Shown here piece by piece: positions 45,380 through 53,417 of a DNA stretch of 64,000 nucleotides. The notes below the pieces were generated by a model. It saw only the letters and a list, made by a program, of their open reading frames with translations, was not told the DNA's origin and made no database searches. This stretch comes from Ga0077555 sp050187415 (GTDB taxonomy: Bacteria > Pseudomonadota > Alphaproteobacteria > Rhizobiales > Hyphomicrobiaceae). Within the stretch, counting starts at the first letter, position 1. Each line of letters opens with the position of its first letter. The stretch covers positions 1 to 64,000 of the forward strand of contig JBFWXN010000021.1 in the NCBI GenBank assembly GCA_050187415.1, given 5' to 3'. The translations under genes were made by a program, and so were the position numbers.

Positions 45380-46147
45380 CTAGCCGAGCGTCCAGCCTCC
45401 AACGACGAGAAGATGCGTCCCGGTTACCAATCCCGCGGCGTCCGAGGCGAGATAGACGATAGCTCCCATGAGGTCCTCGACCTGGCCGATGCGACCGAGC
45501 TTGATTTTTTCGAGAACGAACGACCGGAACTCGGGCTTGGCCAGCATCTGGGCCGCGAGGGGCGTCTCGACGAACGTGGGGCACAAGGTCACCGATCGAA
45601 TTCCGTCCGGTGCCAGTTCGGCGGCGATCGCACGCGAGAGGCCCTCGAGCGCCGCCTTCGCCGCGCAATAGACGGTGCGCCCGGGTCCGGTGGTGAACGC
45701 CATCTGAGAGGAAATGTGGATCAAAGTGCCGCGCGTCCCAGTAGCAACCATGCGCTTCGCCACGGCCTGGGCGACAATGAAGGCTGCGCGCACGTTGAGG
45801 TCGAGAAGGAGATCCAGATCCTCGGTCTTGAAGTCGATGAACGGCTGGGGACGGTTGATACCGGCGTTGTTGACGAGCACGTTGAACGGAGCGCTCGTCT
45901 CGACCGCGTGTCGAACGGCGGCGTCGTCGAGCACATCGAGGACAAGCACCTCGGCCTCGCCTCCGGTCTTGACGATCGCGTCGCGCACGTCCTCGAGCTC
46001 GGATCGGGTCCGCGCGGCGAGCGTCACATGGGCGCCGGCCCCGGACAGCGCAGCCGCTGCGGCCAGCCCGATGCCGCGTCCGGCTCCCGTGATCAGAGCC
46101 CGTCTGCCGTCGAGCCGAAATGAGGGCGTTCTCGGCAACTCGACCAT
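45380..46147 (-). CDS. Short-chain dehydrogenase/reductase
   Basis: The 255-residue classical SDR has the NAD(P) loop TGAGRGIG (20-27), NNAG (93-96), the catalytic Ser near 146-147 and YCAAK (160-164). Arg residues in LAARTRSE after strand 2 favour NADP(H). The C-terminal LVTGTHLLVVGGWTLG is typical of 3-oxoacyl-ACP-reductase-like members. ATG at 46147 follows GGAGA; an upstream TTG overlaps that site. Substrate unknown. Confidence 0.87.
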   Translation of the reverse strand: MVELPRTPSFRLDGRRALITGAGRGIGLAAAAALSGAGAHVTLAARTRSELEDVRDAIVKTGGEAEVLVLDVLDDAAVRHAVETSAPFNVLVNNAGINRPQPFIDFKTEDLDLLLDLNVRAAFIVAQAVAKRMVATGTRGTLIHISSQMAFTTGPGRTVYCAAKAALEGLSRAIAAELAPDGIRSVTLCPTFVETPLAAQMLAKPEFRSFVLEKIKLGRIGQVEDLMGAIVYLASDAAGLVTGTHLLVVGGWTLG

Positions 46148-46361
46148 GTTCGTCTCCAACTGTGCTTCGGCTTGTCGGCGGGGAGAAGCGCACCTTGGTC
46201 GGGCTGCGTCAACCCGACGTCACATCGGGGGACTAATCGCGTTCGTCATGTCCGACCGACTTGTGCCGCCCTGACGAGTTGTCTAAGCGGTAGTCTCATC
46301 GGGCGGCGGATCGGCGGAGGGAACCGGCAGGCTTCGTGATCGCGCCACGGGGGACCAGTCC

Positions 46362-48092
46362 ATGAGCGCGTCGAAACTCGGCGAGCGTCTCACCATAGTG
46401 CAGCACGCCGCACGATGGTCCGTAGCGACCGTAAAGGGCCGACTTGCGACAGCGCCTGGCCTTGCCTGGCGACTTGTGAGTGCGCGCGCCGAGACCTTCC
46501 TGTTCGTGCCATCGGACCTGCGGCCAACCGATCCCAGCCTCGCTGACGAGCTTGCCGCCGGGCAGATGGGTCTCGGGGGCGCGATGATCAACCTCGGCGG
46601 CGCCTCGCCATTCTCCATCAACGCGCCCAACCGGGCGTGGGCGCGTGCATTGCACGGGTTCGCGTGGCTCGGAAGTCTTCGGGCAGCGGAAGATGCCTTC
46701 GCGCTGGATATGGCACGGCGTCTCGTCGCGGACTGGTGTCGCCGGAACAGATCGCGGCCCGGATCGCGGGGCGTTGCCGCGGAGCCCGCCGTTATCGCCC
46801 GGCGCGTCAGCTCGTTCATCGTCAACGCCGGCTTTCTGCTCGAAGACGCCGAGCCCGAATTCTATCATCTATTCACCCGGACGCTGGGAAGCGAGCTCAG
46901 GGCCCTCGACCGTGCCAGCCGACGCGCCACGCCGGGGTATCCAAGCCTCGCCTGCGCCATGTCGCTTACACTCGCCTGCCTGGCTGCCGACGGGCACGGC
47001 GGGGATCTGCCTCACGCGGAAGTACGACTGCTCGGGGAACTCAGGCAGCAAATCCTGCCGGACGGCGGGCACATATCGCGCAATGCCGAAATCGTGCTGG
47101 AAGCGCTGCTCGACCTGTTGCCGATCAAGCAGTGCTATATGGCGCGCCAGATGACCGTTCCCCCGGAACTCGTCGGCACGATCGGGCGGATGCTCGAGCA
47201 TGTGCGGGCAATGACCACGGCACCGGGAACTCTCGCGCGTTTCAACGGCGTCGGCGCGGCGCAAGTCGAGGCGGTGGCGACGGTGCTTGCGCTCGGCACC
47301 GTGCACACGCCGCCGCCGACGTCCGATGCCGGACCGTCCGGCTATGCCCGCCTCCAGTGCGGCGACACGACCGTCATCGTCGATTGCGGGCGCGCACCGC
47401 CGCTGCTCCACTCGGGTTTGGCGCATGCCGGCGCACTTTCCTTCGAGATGGCGCACGCCGGTGCGAGCATCATCGTCAACGCGGGAGCGCCACCCCCGAT
47501 CCACGGCCGGGCCGCTGCGGATGCGAGAGCAACCGCGAGCCATTCGACGCTGGTGCTCGACGAGCAGTCTTCGGCGCGTCTGATCCGCTCGTCGCATATC
47601 GAGAGATGGGCGGGCGGTCCAGGACTGATAGGCCCCGACAGCGTGGTCGCCGGTCTACTCGAGATCGACGGCGAAGCGCGGCTCGTCGCGCAGCACAATG
47701 GCTATCTGAGCCGCTTCGGTCTCATTCACGAGCGGCGCCTCACGCTCGATCCGAGCGGTCTTATCCTCGAGGGTGTCGATGTCCTGCGGCCGCCATCCGG
47801 CACCTTGCGCCTGCCGCGAGACGTCCCAGTGGCGCTACACTTCCATTTGCCGGCCGGTGCCCGATGGAGCGCGCAAGGACAGGATGCGCTGCTGATCGAT
47901 TCAGCTTCGGGACCGGTTTGGCGATTTACAGTTTCTGGCGCGCGCGTCTCGCTCGAGGCAGCGACTCACTACGCGCAGAGCCAGGGCCCGAGCCCCACGC
48001 GCAAGATCGTGGCCCGCACAGCGACACCGGGCGAGACGACGATAAACTGGCGGCTCGAACTCGTTCGAGAGCCCGAGACAATTCACCGTTGA
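46362..48092 (+). CDS. Heparinase II/III-like protein
   Basis: The 576-residue protein has an alpha/alpha toroid N-terminal half and a beta-sheet heparinase II/III C-terminal half with ASHSTLVLDEQSSARL and HNGYLSRFGLIHERRLTL. No signal peptide is visible. The placement directly before purH is widespread in Rhizobiales, yet the function there is unknown; polysaccharide lyase activity is an extrapolation from the family. GGGGGA lies 8 bases before the ATG at 46362. Confidence 0.85.
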   Translation: MSASKLGERLTIVQHAARWSVATVKGRLATAPGLAWRLVSARAETFLFVPSDLRPTDPSLADELAAGQMGLGGAMINLGGASPFSINAPNRAWARALHGFAWLGSLRAAEDAFALDMARRLVADWCRRNRSRPGSRGVAAEPAVIARRVSSFIVNAGFLLEDAEPEFYHLFTRTLGSELRALDRASRRATPGYPSLACAMSLTLACLAADGHGGDLPHAEVRLLGELRQQILPDGGHISRNAEIVLEALLDLLPIKQCYMARQMTVPPELVGTIGRMLEHVRAMTTAPGTLARFNGVGAAQVEAVATVLALGTVHTPPPTSDAGPSGYARLQCGDTTVIVDCGRAPPLLHSGLAHAGALSFEMAHAGASIIVNAGAPPPIHGRAAADARATASHSTLVLDEQSSARLIRSSHIERWAGGPGLIGPDSVVAGLLEIDGEARLVAQHNGYLSRFGLIHERRLTLDPSGLILEGVDVLRPPSGTLRLPRDVPVALHFHLPAGARWSAQGQDALLIDSASGPVWRFTVSGARVSLEAATHYAQSQGPSPTRKIVARTATPGETTINWRLELVREPETIHR

Positions 48093-48181
48093 GCGGTTAC
48101 GCCGGCCGAGCGGGTATGGTAACGGCCTGAAATGGCAGAATGGAACCTGCGAACGCAGCCTGAAACCGGAAAGCTCAACCA

Positions 48182-49804
48182 ATGACCGCCGAGACGCCGC
48201 GCATCCGACGAGCCCTTATTTCCGTCTCGGACAAGACGGGTGTCGTGGAGTTTGCCAAGGCGCTGGCAAACGATGGCGTCGAGATCCTATCGACCGGGGG
48301 CACGGCCTCGACCCTCAAGGCCGAGGGCCTGTCGGTCATCGATGTGGCCGAGCACACCGGATTCCCCGAAATGATGGACGGCCGGTTGAAGACGCTCCAT
48401 CCCAAGGTGCATGGGGGCCTTCTACAGGTCAGGGGTGATGCCGGACACGAGGCGTCAGCCGCCGAACACGCCATACCGCCGATCGACCTGTTGGTGGTCA
48501 ACCTCTATCCCTTCGAGGCGACGGTGGCGAAGGGAGCGCCATTTGCCGATTGCATCGAGAATATCGACATCGGCGGGCCGGCGATGCTGAGGGCTGCGGC
48601 CAAGAACCATGCGTCGGTGACGGTGGTGGTGAGCCCCGCCGACTACGGACGAGTGCTGGACGCCATGCGGGCGAATGGCGGCGCAACAACGCTGGCGCTC
48701 CGGTGCGAGCTCGCGCGAAAGGCCTTTGCGCTGACAGCCGCCTACGACGGCGCCATCTCGAATTGGCTCGGCGGCGAGATCGCACGGGCTGACGGCGACG
48801 CTGACGGTGCTGCATTCCCCCCGACGCTCACGGTGCAGTTCGTCAAGGCGCAGGCGATGCGCTACGGCGAGAACCCACATCAGAAGGCGGCGTTCTATGT
48901 GGAGAGAACGGCACCGTCAGGCTCGATCTCGACGGCCCGGCAGGTGCAAGGCAAGGAGCTGTCCTACAACAACATTGCCGACACGGATGCGGCGATCGAA
49001 TGCGTCAAGGCATTCGACGGCCGGCCCGCCTGCGTCATCGTCAAGCACGCCAATCCGTGCGGCGTCGCCGTGGCCGACACGCTGACCGCCGCCTATGATC
49101 GCGCCTTCCGAACCGACCCCGAATCCGCCTTCGGCGGCATCATCGCCTTCAACCGGACGCTCGACGAGGCGACGGCGCGCGCCATCATCGACCGGCAGTT
49201 CGTCGAGGTGATCGTGGCACCTTCTGCATCGCCCGAGGCGGAAGCCGCGATTGCGGCCAAGAAGAATGTTCGGCTGCTGGTGGTCGGCGACTGGCACAGG
49301 CCGCCCCCTGGGGACGGGGGCCGGACCGAGAACACAGGGCCGGGTCGGCAGGACTGGAAGAAGGTGACCGGCGGCCTGCTCGTGCAGGAAGCCGATCTGG
49401 CGTTGATGTCCGAACTGCGGGTCGTCACCAAGCGGCAACCGACCGCCGCGGAACTGGCCGATCTCGAGTTTGCGTGGAAGGTAACGAAATTCGTGAAATC
49501 GAACGCCATCGTCTATGCCAGGGATGGCGCCACCGTCGGCGTGGGCGCCGGTCAGATGAGCCGCATCAACGCGTCGCGAATCGCCGTCATCAAGGCCGAA
49601 ATGGCCGGGCTGGCCGTGGCCGGCTCAGTGGTCGCATCGGATGCCTTTTTTCCGTTCGCCGACGGGCTTCTCTCGGCGGCCGGCGCCGGGGCGACCGCGG
49701 TGATCCAGCCGGGCGGATCGATGCGCGACGAGGAGGTGATCAAGGCGGCCGACGAGCAGGGCCTGGCCATGGTGTTCACCGGGATGCGCCATTTTCGACA
49801 CTGA
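48182..49804 (+). CDS. purH: Bifunctional AICAR transformylase / IMP cyclohydrolase
   Basis: The 540-residue PurH performs the last two steps of IMP synthesis, using 10-formyl-THF. The N-terminal MGS-like cyclohydrolase domain has ALISVSDKTGVVEFAKAL, STGGTASTL and GRLKTLHPKVHGG. The transformylase domain has RYGENPHQKAAFY and the catalytic KHANPCG segment with the Lys-His pair. An insertion of about 25 residues rich in Gly/Arg/Pro (near residues 375-395) precedes WKKVTGGLLVQEAD. It links to the one-carbon pool served by fhs. Confidence 0.95.
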   Translation: MTAETPRIRRALISVSDKTGVVEFAKALANDGVEILSTGGTASTLKAEGLSVIDVAEHTGFPEMMDGRLKTLHPKVHGGLLQVRGDAGHEASAAEHAIPPIDLLVVNLYPFEATVAKGAPFADCIENIDIGGPAMLRAAAKNHASVTVVVSPADYGRVLDAMRANGGATTLALRCELARKAFALTAAYDGAISNWLGGEIARADGDADGAAFPPTLTVQFVKAQAMRYGENPHQKAAFYVERTAPSGSISTARQVQGKELSYNNIADTDAAIECVKAFDGRPACVIVKHANPCGVAVADTLTAAYDRAFRTDPESAFGGIIAFNRTLDEATARAIIDRQFVEVIVAPSASPEAEAAIAAKKNVRLLVVGDWHRPPPGDGGRTENTGPGRQDWKKVTGGLLVQEADLALMSELRVVTKRQPTAAELADLEFAWKVTKFVKSNAIVYARDGATVGVGAGQMSRINASRIAVIKAEMAGLAVAGSVVASDAFFPFADGLLSAAGAGATAVIQPGGSMRDEEVIKAADEQGLAMVFTGMRHFRH

Positions 49805-49855
49805 AGGCCGGCGGCGTTTGAGAGACTGGCGACACCGAAGAGGCGGACAACGTGC

Positions 49856-50758
49856 ATGGTGGTGCGGATCGAGAGAGACATCGTTTTCGGTCGCGGCCGC
49901 GTCGGCTTTAGCGAACCGTCAGGCGGCATGCGTGAGATGGAACTGAAGCTCGATGCCTACCTGCCCGAGACGGCGACAAATCAGCTACCCGCTCTGATCA
50001 TGGCCTTCGGCGGCGCTTTTCACCGCGGGTCGAAGGAGGACGATACGTTCAGGGCCGGTGACGACAGTGACGCTGCGGGCACCAATACCCCCGTGGCCGA
50101 GTATTGCCGACTGTTCGCCGAATTGGGCATGGCAGCCTTCTCGGTTCAGTATCGCCTTGCGCAATCGGATCCCGAGCCCGGGACGCCGCTGCTCAGCGAG
50201 CCCGACCGGGTGCCCATGTCGCGGATCAATCCGGTGCGCATCGAGCTCGGCTTGCCGCCCGCCTCACCCCGGGTCATGGCTGGCGTGATGGAGGCCGCAT
50301 TCGATGACGTGGCCGCGTCCGTGCGCTTCATCAAGGCCGAGGCCGCCCGGTTCGGTGTCGACCGCGAGCGGATGGTGCTCGGCGGCTTTTCCGCGGGCGG
50401 ACGCTGCGCCATGTACGTCGCGTTCGGCAAGCGGATCGGCGTGAGAGGCGTCGTCTCGATCTCGGGCCCGCTCGTGCCGGCCGACTGCGCCGCCTTCCTG
50501 GCACGCGATGCGGAGGCGCAGGGCCTCGCACTGCCGCCGCTCCTCATGATCTCGGGCGAGAACGACCTCGACTACGTCCGCGCCTTCAATCCCGAGATCC
50601 ACCGCCAATTCATGGAGGCGGAGCGCGCGGTGGCATGGTCGACGGTGCCGCACGCCGGCCATTTCTTTCCGGCTCAGTCTGCTACCGCGGACGGCCGCTC
50701 GGTCTTCGACGTCATGCGGGATAGTCTGCACGAATGGGGCTGCCTACCGCGACAGTGA
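49856..50758 (+). CDS. Alpha/beta hydrolase fold esterase
   Basis: The 300-residue protein has an oxyanion-type strand AFGGAFHRGS (50-59), the nucleophile elbow GGFSAGG with Ser179, an acid in ISGENDLDYV, and the histidine in PHAGHFF near the end. This suggests a carboxylesterase or lipase-like hydrolase of the HSL-like group. No signal peptide is seen. It follows purH after 51 bases on the same strand but is metabolically unrelated as far as I can tell. Confidence 0.8.
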   Translation: MVVRIERDIVFGRGRVGFSEPSGGMREMELKLDAYLPETATNQLPALIMAFGGAFHRGSKEDDTFRAGDDSDAAGTNTPVAEYCRLFAELGMAAFSVQYRLAQSDPEPGTPLLSEPDRVPMSRINPVRIELGLPPASPRVMAGVMEAAFDDVAASVRFIKAEAARFGVDRERMVLGGFSAGGRCAMYVAFGKRIGVRGVVSISGPLVPADCAAFLARDAEAQGLALPPLLMISGENDLDYVRAFNPEIHRQFMEAERAVAWSTVPHAGHFFPAQSATADGRSVFDVMRDSLHEWGCLPRQ

Positions 50759-50853
50759 CGCGGCGCGTTAAGCATCGGCGCGATGCACCTCTCTTGCTTT
50801 AACTGACGGAATTCTATAGCTGAGCGGCCTTTCTCTCCGATAAGGAGCCGGCC

Positions 50854-51918
50854 ATGGGCCCGTCCGACCTGACACCTGCACGACCGCTCGCTCCCGACGA
50901 CTTCATCGTCGACGCGCCCGAGCGGGCGTCGCCGAGCCTCAGGTCGTTGTCGATCGTGGTGCCGGTCCTCAACGAGGCACTCACCATCGATGCCCTTGCC
51001 AGCCAGCTCACCGCGGTTCTCGATACTCTTGGCAACCCTTACGAGGTGATCATCGTAGACGACGGTTCGACCGACGGCACGCTGGACGCGCTCCGGGCGC
51101 TGCACAAGAAGAACGCCAACTTCAGGGCGATCTCGTTCAGCCGGAATTTCGGTAAGGAGATCGCCGTCGCAGCGGGCCTCGCGCACGCGACGGGTGATGG
51201 CGCAGTCATCATGGACGGCGACCTGCAGCACCCGCCAGAGACGATCCGCAGGTTCGTCGAATTGTGGGATCGCGGCTACGACAACGTCTACGGCCAGCGG
51301 ACCGACCGCAGCCAGAATACGACGCTGGAAAAGTATTCGGCGCGTGCCTTCTATCGCCTGTTTCGCAATCTCAGCGGCACGGAGTTGCCGGACGGAGCCG
51401 GAGACTTCCGGCTGCTGGACCGGCGCGTGATCGATGTCTTCAACAAGCTCGACGAGCGCGCGCGGTTCAACAAGGGCCTGTTCGCATGGGTTGGATTTCG
51501 ATCGATCGGCGTTCCGTTTGAAGTGGCGGCGCGCGTGCATGGCAGCACGCGGTGGCATTTCCGACGCCTGTTGCGGTTTGCCGTCGACGGAATAGCCTCC
51601 TTTACGACGGTACCGCTGAAGATCTGGTCCTACGTCGGCATCATGATCTCGCTGGTGGCGTTTATCTATGCGCTTTACTTTCTCTTGAAGACGCTGATCC
51701 TCGGCGTCGATGTGCCCGGCTTTCCTTCGCTGCTGATCTCCGTGCTCCTGCTCGGCGGCATCCAGCTGATCTCACTCGGCGTCATCGGCGAGTATCTCGG
51801 GCGCGTCTACGAAGAGGTGAAAGGGCGCCCCCTCTACATCATCTCGGAGTCGGTCGGTTTCGATCGTCGCACCGCGGGCGGGCAAGACACCGCACCGCGC
51901 GGCAGGGCAACGTCCTGA
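50854..51918 (+). CDS. Polyprenyl-phosphate glycosyltransferase, GT2 (GtrB/DPM1-like)
   Basis: The 354-residue enzyme has the GT2 start LSIVVPVLNEALTID (32-46), the nucleotide-sugar DxD in MDGDLQHP (Asp121, Asp123) and two C-terminal membrane helices followed by IGEYLGRVYEEVKGRPLYII. Such proteins load a sugar onto undecaprenyl phosphate on the cytosolic face. GtrA follows after 27 bases, giving the donor-making and flipping halves of a lipid-linked sugar system. The sugar and final acceptor are unknown. Confidence 0.88.
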   Translation: MGPSDLTPARPLAPDDFIVDAPERASPSLRSLSIVVPVLNEALTIDALASQLTAVLDTLGNPYEVIIVDDGSTDGTLDALRALHKKNANFRAISFSRNFGKEIAVAAGLAHATGDGAVIMDGDLQHPPETIRRFVELWDRGYDNVYGQRTDRSQNTTLEKYSARAFYRLFRNLSGTELPDGAGDFRLLDRRVIDVFNKLDERARFNKGLFAWVGFRSIGVPFEVAARVHGSTRWHFRRLLRFAVDGIASFTTVPLKIWSYVGIMISLVAFIYALYFLLKTLILGVDVPGFPSLLISVLLLGGIQLISLGVIGEYLGRVYEEVKGRPLYIISESVGFDRRTAGGQDTAPRGRATS

Positions 51919-51945
51919 GGACGTTCGAGGCGAGAGGCATCCCTC

Positions 51946-52377
51946 ATGGGCGACGGTTCGCCAGCGAAGGGCCGCGATGCGGCAGCCGGAGTACCTCGCG
52001 CCCGCCATTGGGGCGGCTTCCTGACCTCAGGCGCGGTCGCGTTCACGGTCGACGGGACGGTCATGGAAATCGGCGTCAGGCTGCTCGATCTGCCGACGCT
52101 CGTTGCTCGCCTGGCGGGAGTCGGGTGCGCGATGGTCGCCGCCTGGATGTGTCACCGGACGTTCACGTTCGCTTTAACGACGAGGCCCACCGTCGCAGAG
52201 TTCTCCAGATACGTTGCAGCAGCATCGACGACTGCGGCGATCAACTACGGCGTGTTCGTGGTCTTGCTGCTGGCCTGGCCATCGTTCCCGCGTCTGCCGG
52301 CGCTCGCTCTCGCTTCATTTGTCGCCACATTCTTCGCCTACGTCTCAATGCGTTACGGGGTGTTTCGCCGCTACTGA
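51946..52377 (+). CDS. GtrA family flippase-like membrane protein
   Basis: This 143-residue protein has four hydrophobic helices and the GtrA pattern FLTSGAVAFTVDGTVMEIG, CHRTFTF and FFAYVSMRYGVFRRY. GtrA proteins are thought to flip undecaprenyl-phosphate sugars to the periplasm. It pairs with the GT2 gene upstream. A GT-C-like YfhO protein encoded 1 kb away could use the flipped donor. Confidence 0.87.
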   Translation: MGDGSPAKGRDAAAGVPRARHWGGFLTSGAVAFTVDGTVMEIGVRLLDLPTLVARLAGVGCAMVAAWMCHRTFTFALTTRPTVAEFSRYVAAASTTAAINYGVFVVLLLAWPSFPRLPALALASFVATFFAYVSMRYGVFRRY

Positions 52378-52678
52378 GATGAAAATACAAGGGCGCGGGG
52401 CCTGTCTTTGGGTTGATCACGGAACCGTTCTACGAGGGGATCGGCCTTCAGATTATTCATCCTCGGTTCAGCATCACTGGCGTTAATCGGGCATCGCGAA
52501 CGGGACCTGTCAGCATGAGCAGTGACGGAATGACGGGTCTCCACCGCGGTGCGAAAGCGCCGTAGAAAAGCCGGTCCTCGAAGGAACCGGATGCCAAGAT
52601 GAGGGTTTCGATGGTCATGTGTTCACCAGACCACGCAAGGGGTTCCATGTGCACGCGGATCAACTGCGGGAGGCGCGC
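52378..52678. other. Gene-free leader region before ribA
   Basis: These 301 bases hold no supportable gene. I looked for the FMN riboswitch core expected before some riboflavin genes and do not find it. An 8-base hairpin with one mismatch, CCGGTCCT/GGAACCGG, lies at 52571-52590. The ribosome site GGGAGG lies just before the ribA ATG. Confidence 0.5.
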
Positions 52679-53311
52679 ATGAAATCGAATGCCGTCAAAT
52701 CCGTAGAGCTGGATATCGATTGGGCCGTTCAGACGGTCATGCCGATCGAGTTTCGTGGCCGCGAGCTTCAGCTCGAGGCTCGTGCCTATCAGGGCGTCGA
52801 TCCGCATTGTCAGGCGATGGTTCTCATTCATCGCGACAACCCGGCTCCGACCGAGTTGCCCGCGGTTCGTGTCCATAGCGGCTGCGTGACGGGTGACATT
52901 TTCCATTCGCTGCGGTGCGACTGCTATCCGCAGTTGCAAGCCTCGATGGAGGTGATCACAACGAGCCCGCTCGGCGTGATGATCTATCTTCCCTACCACG
53001 AGGGTCGTGGTATCGGGCTCGTAAACAAGATCCGTACCTATGCGCTGCAGGATCAGGGATACGATACCGTCGATGCGAACGTTGCGATCGGTGCGCCCAT
53101 CGAAGCACGCGATTACGACCTTGCGGCGCAGATCCTGTTCGATCTGGGCTACAGCCGCATCGCGCTTCTGACCAACAATCCCGCCAAGGTCAACGCGTTG
53201 AGAGCCGAAGGCATAACGGTGGTCGAGCAGCGCTCCCTTATCGTGCAGGCGTCGCCTTACAACAAGCGCTACCTTGCAACGAAGAAAGAGCGCATGGCGC
53301 ACTTGCTCTGA
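52679..53311 (+). CDS. ribA: GTP cyclohydrolase II
   Basis: The 210-residue enzyme opens GTP to the first riboflavin precursor. The zinc ligands are Cys69, Cys80 and Cys82 in SGCVTGDIFHSLRCDCYPQL, and YHEGRGIGLVNKIRTYALQD carries the GTP site. It stands alone, without a fused RibB domain. ATG at 52679 is chosen over an upstream in-frame ATG at 52619 because it has GGGAGG at the right distance. A hairpin between it and the convergent YfhO gene probably ends transcription. Confidence 0.92.
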   Translation: MKSNAVKSVELDIDWAVQTVMPIEFRGRELQLEARAYQGVDPHCQAMVLIHRDNPAPTELPAVRVHSGCVTGDIFHSLRCDCYPQLQASMEVITTSPLGVMIYLPYHEGRGIGLVNKIRTYALQDQGYDTVDANVAIGAPIEARDYDLAAQILFDLGYSRIALLTNNPAKVNALRAEGITVVEQRSLIVQASPYNKRYLATKKERMAHLL

Positions 53312-53337
53312 GTGTCGCTAAGCCAGTCTGTTGAGCG

Positions 53338-53363
53338 ATCGGGCCGGCATATGTCGGCCCGAT
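53338..53363. terminator. Bidirectional terminator-like hairpin between ribA and the YfhO gene
   Basis: ATCGGGCCG (53338-53346) pairs perfectly with CGGCCCGAT (53355-53363) around the loop GCATATGT. It lies 26 bases after the ribA stop and between two convergent genes. No clear T-run is present on either side, so it may act as a 3'-end stabiliser. Confidence 0.6.
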
Positions 53364-53380
53364 GCCGTTCAGGACCTAGT

Positions 53381-53394
53381 CTAATCGTGATTAG
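53381..53394. repeat. 14-base palindrome CTAATCGTGATTAG
   Basis: CTAATC and GATTAG are perfect inverted arms around GT, 23 bases before the YfhO stop codon. It may be part of a second small hairpin in the convergent region or a protein site. Confidence 0.35.
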
Positions 53395-53417
53395 CGTCCA
53401 TTCCGGCGTGCTCGCCT

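Noticed and set aside
52378..52678. FMN riboswitch before ribA
   Set aside because: None of the conserved FMN-aptamer core segments are recognisable; only one small imperfect hairpin is present.
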